From contig NC_073628.1 of NCBI RefSeq assembly GCF_029407905.1, positions 48,133,501 to 48,197,500 on the forward strand: a stretch of DNA of 64,000 bases, read 5' to 3'. Shown in pieces: positions 56,301-64,000 of the stretch. The notes beneath the pieces are model-generated. The model was not told the origin of the DNA and searched no databases. It saw only the letters and a list, made by a program, of their open reading frames with translations. Position 1 is the first letter of the stretch, and every line of letters begins with the position of its first letter. A program made the position numbers and the translations under genes. This DNA comes from Bubalus kerabau (lineage: Eukaryota > Chordata > Mammalia > Artiodactyla > Bovidae).

Positions 56301-57193
56301 TCTTAGAGGAAAACATAGGCATTACACTCTAAGACATAAATTAAAGCAAGATCCTCTATGACCCATCTCCTAGAGCAACAGAAATAAAAACAAATTTTAA
56401 AAAAGTGGGACCTGATTAAACTTAAAAGCTTTTGTACTGCAAAGGAAACTATAAGCAAGGTGAAAAGACAACCCTCAGAATGGGAGAAAATAATAGCAAA
56501 TGAAACAACTGAAAAAGATTAATTTCCAGAATATACAAGCAGCTCATACAACTCAATACCAAAAAAAACCAAACAACCCAATCAAAAAGTGGGGAAAAGA
56601 CCTAAATAGACATTTCTCTAAAGAAGACATACAGATGGCTAACAAATACATGAAAAGATGCTCAACATTGCTCATTATTAGAGAAATGTGAATCAAAACT
56701 ACTGTGAGATATCACCTCACACCAGTCAGAGTGGCCCTCATCAAAAAGTCTACAAACAATAAATGCTGGAAAAGGTGTGGAGAAAAGGAAACACTCTTGC
56801 ACTGTTGGTGGGAATGCAAATTGATACAGCCACTATGGGAGACGATATGGAGATTCCTTAAAATACTAGGAATAAAACCACCATATGACCCAAAAATCCC
56901 ACTCATAGGCATATACCCTGAGGAAACCAAAATTGAAAAAGACACATGTATCCCATTGTCATTGCAGCACTATTTACAATAACTAGAAAATGGAAGCAAC
57001 CTAGATGTCCATCAACAGATGAATGGATAAAGTGTGGTATAAATACACAATGGAATATTACTCAGCAATAAAAAGGAGCACATTTGAGTCAGCTCTAATG
57101 AGATGGATGAACTTAAAACCTATTATACAGAGTGAAGTGAGTCAGAAAGAGAAAGGTAAATACCGTATTCTAACACATATATACGAAATCTAG
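53388..57193 (+). pseudogene. Inner L1 ORF2 pseudogene (endonuclease-RT)
   Basis: ORF2 normally supplies APE endonuclease and reverse transcriptase. The ATG at 53388 opens MAIYQVNRLTAPTKRHRL; part of the NVNGLN segment is missing. QETH codons survive near 53480 but out of frame with the ATG. The endonuclease GDFN (about 53781) and SDHNAMRL (about 54037) motifs are intact. In RT, RQG-PLSPLLFN is present with C to Y (55340s), and the active site reads F-E-D-D instead of F-A-D-D near 55470, just after a 2-bp loss. The C-terminal Cys-rich segment (NKCWKRCGEKETLLHCWWEC, 56756-56816) is well kept. It ends at TAG 57191-57193. Multiple stops. Confidence 0.88.
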
Positions 57194-57560
57194 AAAAATG
57201 GTACTGAAGAATTTATTTCCAGAGCAGCAATGGAGAAATAGACATAGAGAATATACTTATGGAAATGGGGAGAGGGGAGGAGAGGGTGAAATGTATGGGA
57301 AGAGTAACATGGAAACTTACATTACCATATATAAAATAGATAGCCAATGGGAATTTGCTCTGTGGCTCAGGAAGCTCAAACAGGGGTTCTGTATCAAGCT
57401 AGAGGGCTGGGTTGGGAAGGGAGATGGGAGGGAGTTTCAAAAGGGAGGGGGTATATGTATACTTATGGCTGATTCATGTTGAGGTTTGACAGAAAACAGC
57501 ACAATTCTGTAAAGCAATTATCCTTCAGTAAAAAATAAATAAATAAATAAAAATAAAAAG

Positions 57561-58540
57561 ACATTATTTTTCAAGCAAATTTCACATATATATATATATT
57601 TATAATTTTTGTGACTGATTTTGTTTTGTATTTTTAATATTGTATTTCTGACAGTCTATCCTCTACTCTAGATTTTTAATCTTTGCTTTTTGGTATGTGT
57701 TATCATTTTTGTATCTTTAGGAATCTAATCTCCAGTACCCACTTTCACTTAGGGGTTGTGATTACTGGCTTGATTGCTCTCTCCCCTTCTCCTTTTGACT
57801 CTCCCTTTTCTCCCCCAGGTCAACTCTACCTCTTCTCTCCCCCTTCTCTTCCATACTTAACTCTGTGTATCTCTCTGGGTGTTCTGGGCTGTGGAGAGTA
57901 CTTAGGTAACTGATTACTGGCTAGATTGCTCTCTTCCCTTAGACACCCCCTCTTCTCCTCCTTGTCACCTTTATCTCCCTCCTTCCTCTTCTCCTCTCAT
58001 GTAACTCTGTGAACCTCTCTGGGTGTCCCTAGCTTTGGAGAATTATTTCACTATTAGCCTAGATGTTTTATCATCTGTGCTACATGGATGGAGAAGTCTT
58101 GAGGCTACTGTAAGAATAAGACTGAAAGCCAGAGGAGAAGGCTTAACTCCAAAACTTGAGAACATCAGAGAACTTCTGATTCCAGTGAACATTAATAGAT
58201 AAGAGGCTCATACAAAATCCTCTATATGTAACCAAGCTCCACCCAAGAGAAAAAAAAGTTCCAGAGGAAGACATACAATGCTAATTCTCCAGCCAAGCAG
58301 ATACACAGTCATGAGCATTAAAAGACAGGCTGCCCAAAGCAATGCCCCAAAACTCACTACTGGACACTTCATTGCACTTCAGAGAGAAGAGATCCAGCTC
58401 CACCCACCAGAACACAGATGCAAGCTGCCTAACCAGGAAACCTTGACAAGCCACTAGTCCAACCCCACCCACAGCGAGAAGGCTCCACAATAAAGAGGAA
58501 CCACAAACTTCTAGCATACAATACAGAAAGGGCACCCCAA
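57561..58540 (+). mobile_element. Outer L1, 5' UTR part 2
   Basis: Continues the outer L1 after the inner insertion: CAAGCAAATTTCAC, TTTTTAATATTGTATTTCTGAC, CTCTACTCTAGATTTTTAATC, then tandem monomers and the leader before ORF1 (TAGATGTTTTATCATC, CAGCTCCACCCACCAGAAC). It has no L1 5' terminus of its own, while 48573-50260 has no ORF1; the two are complementary, supporting one interrupted element. Confidence 0.75.
57759..58050 (+). repeat. Two tandem ~150-bp monomers in the outer L1 5' UTR
   Basis: TGATTACTGGCT(T/A)GATTGCTCTCT occurs at about 57758 and 57911. Each copy is followed by pyrimidine-rich TTCTCCTC words, then AACTCTGTG(T/A)A(T/C)CTCTCTGGGTGT and a TGGAGA end. Unit about 151 bp, imperfect. 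Confidence 0.8.
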
Positions 58541-59458
58541 ACACAGCAATCTAAACAAAATTCAGAGAAATATTCAGCAGGTAAATGAACATGATAAATG
58601 CCCGCCAAACCAAAGAAAAGAGGAAAAGATAGGGAGTCTACCTGAAAAAGAATTCAGAATAATGATAGTAAAGATGATCCAAAATCTTGAAAACAAAATG
58701 GAATTACAGATAAATAGACTAGAGACAAGGATTGAAAAAATGCAAAAAATGTTTAACAAGGACCTAGCAGAAATAAAGAACAGTCAATAATGAATAATGA
58801 AATAATTGAGATCAAAAGCACTCTGGAGGGAACCAATAGTAGAATAACTAAGGCAGAAGATAGGATAAGTGAGGTGAAAGATAGAATGGTGGAAATAAAT
58901 GAAGCAGAGATGAAAAAGAATTAAATTAGAACAACCTCAGAGACCTCTGGGGCAAAGTTAAATGCCCCATCATTCGAATCATAGAGGGCCCAGAAGCAGA
59001 AGACAAAAAGAAAGGGCTTGAGAAAATACTTGAGGAGATAATAGTTGAAAACTTCCCTAAAATGGGGAAGGAAATGGCCACCCAAGTCCAAGAAAGCCAG
59101 AGAGTCCCAAGCAGGATAAATCTAAGGCAAAACACCCCAAGACATATATTAATCAAACTAAGATCAAACACAAAAAGCAAATATTAAAAGTAGCAAGGAA
59201 AAGGTAACAAATAACACACAAGGGGATCCCCACAAGGATAACAGCTGATCTTTCAATAGAAACTCGTCAAGCCAGAAGGGAATGGCAGAACATACTTAAA
59301 GTGATGAAAGAGAAAAACCTACAGCCAAGATTACTATACCCAGCAAGGATCTCATTCAAATATGAAGGAGAAATCAAAAGCTTTACAGGCAAGCAAGAAC
59401 TGAGACAATTCAGCACCACCAAACCAACTCTCCAACAAATCTAAAGGATCTTCTCTAG
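58541..59458 (+). pseudogene. Outer L1 ORF1 pseudogene
   Basis: Readable ORF1 frame through CPPNQRKEEKIGSLPEKEFRIMIV (58597-58668; split across positions), coiled-coil coding region to about 58910, then the RNA-binding core and SFKYEGEIKSFTGKQELRQFSTTKPTLQQ before the terminal TAG at 59456-59458. A one-base loss occurs near 59440 (AAATCTAAAGG) and stops occur earlier (e.g. at 58790 and 58922). The start codon is not certain. Different subfamily from the inner L1 ORF1 by sequence. Confidence 0.8.
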
Positions 59459-59509
59459 ACAGGAAACACAGAAAAGGTTTATAATCTCAAACCCCAAACA
59501 ACAAAGTAA

Positions 59510-62500
59510 ATTGCAACAGAAACATACATATCAATAATTACCTTAAATGTAAATGGATTGAATGCCCCAACCAAACACAAAGACTGGCTGAATGGATACA
59601 AAAACAAGACCCCTATATATGCTCTCTACAAGAGATCCAACTCAAACCAAGGGACACATATAGACTGAAAATGAAGGGCTGGAAAAAGATAGTTCATGCA
59701 AATAGAGACCAAAAGAAAGCAGGAGTAGCAATATTCATATCAGACAAAATAGACTTTGAAATAAAGGCTGTGAAAAGAGACAAAGAAAGACACTATATAG
59801 TGATCAAAGGATCAATCCAAGAAGAAGATATAACAAGTATAAATATATATTATACATATAAATATATAATTATAAATATATCCTGTGTTGTGCACCCAAC
59901 ACAGGAGCACTGCAATATGTAAGCCAAAAGCTAACAAGTATGAAAGGGGAAATTAACTGTAACACAAGAAGAATGGGAAACTTTAATACTCCACTCACTT
60001 CTATGCATAGATCAACCAAACAGAAAACTAGCAAGGACATACAAACTTTAAGTGATACGATGGACCAGTTAGACCTGTTTGATATCTATAGGACATTTCA
60101 CCTCAAAACAATGAATTTCACCCTTTTATCAAGTGCACATGGATATTCTTTAGGATAGATCATATCCTGGGCTATAAATCTAGCCTTGGTAACTTCAAAA
60201 AAATTGAAATAATTTCAAGCATCTTTTCTGATCACAATGCAGTAAGATTAGCTGTCAACTACAGGGGAAAAAAAGTATTAAAAATTCAAAGATATGAAGG
60301 CTAAAGAGCACACTTCTGAATAACCAAAAAATCACAGAAGAAATAAAAAATTAAATCAAAATATGCATAGAAACAAATAAAAATACAACAACCCAAAACC
60401 TATGGGATTCAGTAAAAGCAGTGCTAAGGGGAAGGTTCATAGCAATACAAGCTTATCTCAGGAAACAAGAGAAAAATGAAATAAATAACCTAACTTTACA
60501 CCTAAAGCAACTAGAAAAAGAATAAATTAAGAACCCCTGGGTTAGTAGAAGAAAGGAAATTTTAAAAATTATGGCAGAAATAAATGAAAAAGAAACAAAG
60601 GAGACTCTAGCAAAAATCAACAAACTAAAAGCTGGTTCTTTGAGAAATAAATAGAAAAACCATTAGCCAGACTCATCAAGAAAAAAAGGGAGAAGAATCA
60701 AATCAACAAAATTAGAAATGAAAATGGAGAAATCAAAACAGGCAACACAGAAATACAAAGGACTATAAAAGACTACTATCAGCAACTATATGACAATGAA
60801 ATGGACGGCTTGGAAAAAATGGACAAATTCTTACAAAAGTATAACTTTCCAAAACTGAACCAGGAAGAAATAAAAAATCTTAACAGACCCATCAAAGCAC
60901 AGGGATAGAAACTTATCAAAAATCTTCCAACAAACAAAAGTCCAGGACCAGATGGCTTCACAGGTGAAATCTACCAAAAATTTAGAAAAGAGCTAACACC
61001 TATCCTACTCAAACTCTAGTAGAAAATTTCAGAGAAAGGTAAGCTCCCAAACTCATTCTATGAGATCAGTTCAGTTCAGTTCAGTTGCTCAGTCATGTCT
61101 GACTCTTTGCGACCCCAGGCCTCCCTGTCCATCACCAACTCCCGGAGTTCACTCAAACTCACCTCCATCAAGTCGGTGATGCCATCCAGCCATCTCATTC
61201 TCTGTTGTCCCCTTCTCCTCCTGCCCCCAATCCCTCCCAGCATCAGTCTTTTCCAATGAGTCAATTCTTCTCATGAGGTGGCCAAAGTACTTGAGTTTCA
61301 GCTTTAGCATCATTCCTTCCAAAGAATACCCAGGACTGATCTCCTTTAGAATGAACTGGTTGTATCTCCTTGCAGTCCAAGGGACTCTCAAGAGTCTTCT
61401 CCAACACCACAGTTCAAAAGCATCAATTCTTCAGCGCTCAGCTTTCTTCACAGTCCAACTCTCACATGCATACATGACTCCGGTAAAAACCATAGCCTTG
61501 ACTAGACGGACCTTTGTTGGCAAAGTAATGTCTCTGCTTTTGAATAACTTTCCTTCCAAGGAGTAAGTGTCTTTTAATTTCATGGCTTCAAGCACCATCT
61601 GCAGTGATTTTGGAGCCCCCCAAAATAAAGTCTGCCACTGTTTCCACTGTTTCCCCATCTATTTCCCATGAAGTGATGGGACCAGATGTCATGATCTTCG
61701 TTTTCTGAATGTTGAGCTTTAAGCCATCTTTTCCCTCTCCTCTTTCACTTTCATCAAGAGGCTTTTTAGTTCCTCTTCACTTTTTGCCATAAGGTTGGTG
61801 TCATCTGCATATCTGAGGTTATTGATATTTCTCCCGGCAATCTTGATTCCAGCTTGTGCTTCTTCCAGCCCAGCGTTTCTCATGATGTACTCTGCATAGA
61901 AGTTAAATAAACAGGGTGACAATACACAGCCTTGGCGTACTCCTTTTCCTATTTGGAACTAGTTGTTCCATGTCCGGTTCTAACTGTTGCTTCCTGATCT
62001 GCATATAGGTTTCTCAAGAGGTGGGTCAGGTGGTCTGATAGTCCCATCTCTTTCAGAATTTTCCACAGTTTATTGTGATCCACGCAGTCAAAGGCTTTGG
62101 CATAGTCAATAAAACAGAAATAGATGTTTTTCTGGAATTCTCTTGCTTTTTTGATGATCCAGCGGATGTTCTATGAGGTCACCATCACCCTAATACCAAA
62201 ACCAGACAAAGATGCCGCACACGAAAAAAGAAAACTACAGGCCAATATCACTGATGAACATAGATGCAAAAATCCTTAACAAAATTCTAGCAAATAGAAT
62301 CCAACAACATACTAAATAGTTAATTCATCATGACCAAGTGGGCTTTATTGCAGGGATGCAAGGACTCTTCAATATTCACAAGCAATGTAATACACCACAA
62401 TAGCAAACTGAAAGATAGCAACCATATGATTATCTCAATAGATGCAGAAAGTCTTTGACAAAATTCAGCACCTATTTATGATAGAAACTCTCCAGAAAGC

Positions 62501-64000
62501 AGGTGTAGTAGGAACATAGCTCACCATAAGAAAAACCATTTATAATCAACCTACAACAAACAGTATCCTCAGTGGTGAAAAATTTAAAGCATTTCCCCTA
62601 AAGTCAGAAACAAGACAAGGGTGCCCACTCTCACCACTACTATTCAATATAGTTTTTGAAGTTTTAGCCACAGCAATCAGAGAAGAAAAAGAAATAAAAG
62701 GAATTCAGACTGGAAAATAACAAGTTAAACTCTCACTGTTTGCAAATGACATGATCCTCTACATAGAAAACCCTAAAGACACCACAAGAAATACTAAAGC
62801 TAATCAATGACTATAGTAGTATTGCAGGATATAAAATTAATACACAGAATTCCTTTGCATTCCTATACACTAATAATAAGAAACCAGAAAGAGAAATTAA
62901 GGATGCAACCCCATTCACCATTGCGATGAAAAGAATAAAATACTTAAGAATAAATCTACTTAAAGAAACAGAAGTCTTATATATAGAAAACTGTAAAACA
63001 CTGATGAAAGAAATCAAAGATCAGACAAATAGATGGTGAAATATACCATGTTCATGGATCAGAAGAAGCAAGACAGTGAAAATGAGTATACTATCCAAAG
63101 CAATCTATACATTCAATGCAATACCTATCAAGCTACCAACAGTATTTTTCACAGAACTAGAACAAATAATTTCACAATTTATATGGAAATACAAAATAAA
63201 CCTCAAATAGCCAAAACAATCTTGAGAAAGAAGAATGGAACTGGAGGAATCAACCTTCTTGAGGAAAGAAGAATGGAACTGGAGGAATCAATCTGCCTGT
63301 AGACCACACTACAAAGCTACAGTCATCAAAACAGTATGGTACTGGCACATAGACAAAAATATGGATCAATGGAACAAAATAGAAATAAATCCAGATAGAA
63401 ATAAATCCCAGATATAAATCCATGCACCTATGGACACCTTATCTTTCACAAAGGAGGCAAAAATACACAATGGAGAAAGATAATCTCTTTAACAAGTGGT
63501 GGTGGGAAAACTAGTCAACCACCTTTAAAGAATGAAACTAGAACACTTATTAACACCATACACAAAAATAAATTCAAAATTGATTAAAGTTATAAATATA
63601 AGACCAGAAACTAATAAACCTCCTAGAGTAAAACATAGGCAAAACACTCTCTGACATAAATCACAGCAGGATCTTCTATGACCCACCTACCAGAGTAATG
63701 GAAATAAAAGCAAAAATAAACAAATGGGACCTAATTAAACTTAAAAGCTTTTGCACAACGAAGGAAACTATAAGCAAGGTGAAAAAACAGCTTTCAGAAT
63801 GGGAGAAAATAATAGCAAATGACACAAATGACAAATAATTAATCTCAAAAATATACAAGCAATTCATTCAGCTCAATACCAGAAAAATAAACGACCCGAT
63901 CAAAAAATGCGCCAAAGAACTAAACAGACATTTCTCCAAAGAAGACATACAGATGGCTAACAAACACATGAAAAGATGCTCAGCATCACTCATTATCAGA
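59510..64000 (+). pseudogene. Outer L1 ORF2 pseudogene, cut by window end
   Basis: The expected start near 59510 reads ATT, not ATG. Endonuclease: the QETH site reads Q-E-I-Q (about 59630), GDFN reads G-N-F-N (about 59977), SDHNAVR is kept (about 60231). An AT-rich insertion of about 40 bp disrupts 59836-59882. BovB interrupts the RT N-terminal part at 61065-62168. The RT active site reads F-A-N-D (about 62739-62750), losing a catalytic Asp. It continues through the thumb and C-terminal region to the window edge. Many stops. The 3' UTR and tail must lie to the right. Confidence 0.87.
61065..62168 (-). mobile_element. BovB LINE nested in outer L1 ORF2, 9-bp TSD
   Basis: Reversed 5'-truncated BovB, about 1.1 kb, with (TTCAG)n at the left. 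On the minus strand, 61719-61922 is open: SPCLFNFYAEYIMRN, intact catalytic YADD, SEEELKSLLMKV. Frameshifts separate it from the C-terminal frames (61431-61658, 61149-61391). Perfect 9-bp TSD TTCTATGAG at 61056-61064 and 62169-62177, and the L1 coding sequence is collinear across it. Confidence 0.95.

Larger units (their letters stand above)
50261..57560 (+). mobile_element. Inner L1, near full length, inside the outer L1 5' UTR
   Basis: Starts AAGATGGTAGAGGAGTAGG, the L1 5' end pattern, and ends in 3' UTR (GCTGATTCATGTTGAGG) with an (AAAT)n tail at about 57530-57559. Order: 5' UTR with tandem monomers (50261-52470), ORF1 (52471-53329), spacer, ORF2 (53388-57193), 3' UTR. The target is the outer L1 5' UTR. 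I could not define a clean TSD (left ATTTTTTAAG, right ATTATTTTTCAAG). Both ORFs are broken, so it is not autonomous. Confidence 0.88.

Noticed and set aside
1..64000. A novel defence, toxin or operon-like system
   Set aside because: Nothing bacterial or operon-like is present; all long coding signals resolve to LINE remnants in a ruminant genome.

Overview
Vertebrate nuclear DNA from a ruminant, most likely a bovid (cattle or a close relative). The diagnosis comes from the repeats: BOV-A2 dimers with (AGC)n tails, tRNA-Glu-derived Bov-tA SINEs, the RTE-type LINE BovB with its (GAACT)n 3' tail, CHR-2-type cetartiodactyl SINEs, and L1 copies with the bovine-type 3' UTR. The sequence is AT-rich. 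I find no host protein-coding gene, no exon series and no functional RNA gene. The long open frames are pieces of BovB or L1, or antisense/T-rich shadows of them. The window reads as intergenic or deep intronic 'gene desert' DNA.

Layout. 1-10.9 kb: unassigned DNA with BOV-A2 and Bov-tA SINEs, an old L1 ORF1-region fragment (about 5.45-6.64 kb) split by a Bov-tA, and a BovB 3' end (8.1-8.6 kb). 10.9-21.1 kb: three 5'-truncated L1 3' ends, each with a 12-bp target-site duplication (TSD), a CHR-2 SINE, an old L1M-like block (13.5-15.0 kb) and several BovB 3' ends, two of which face each other (19.1-21.05 kb). 21-30 kb: mostly unassigned, with an ancient L2-like repeat, two MIRs and SINEs. 30-33 kb: nested block in which an L1 ORF2 fragment carries a BovB whose middle is missing, followed by a Bov-tA flanked on both sides by (TA)n. 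33-44 kb: old L1 3' parts, SINEs, a BovB RT fragment (42.1-43.15 kb) and a fossil DNA transposon. 44.4-64 kb: almost entirely LINE sequence, nested several levels deep.

Nesting order at 44-64 kb, oldest first. (1) An old L1 with an inverted 5' segment (44.4-48.57 kb). (2) Into it, a rearranged BovB bounded by a perfect 23-bp TSD (46612-48167), more BovB/Bov-tA, and an 'outer' L1 starting near 48573. (3) Into the outer L1's 5' UTR, an essentially full-length 'inner' L1 (50261-57560). (4) BovB copies at 49729-50105 and 61065-62168 in the outer L1, and a roughly 105-bp antisense L1 snippet with its own A-tail and 12-bp TSD in the inner L1. The outer L1 runs past the right edge. Every L1 reverse transcriptase active-site motif I can read is mutated differently, so none looks autonomous.

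No new defence, toxin or metabolic system is visible. The interesting content is retrotransposon mechanics: nested L1s, tandem 5' UTR monomers, inversion-type insertions, an internally deleted BovB, and retroposition of an antisense L1 transcript. Family names rest on my recognition of consensus patterns; no database search was possible.
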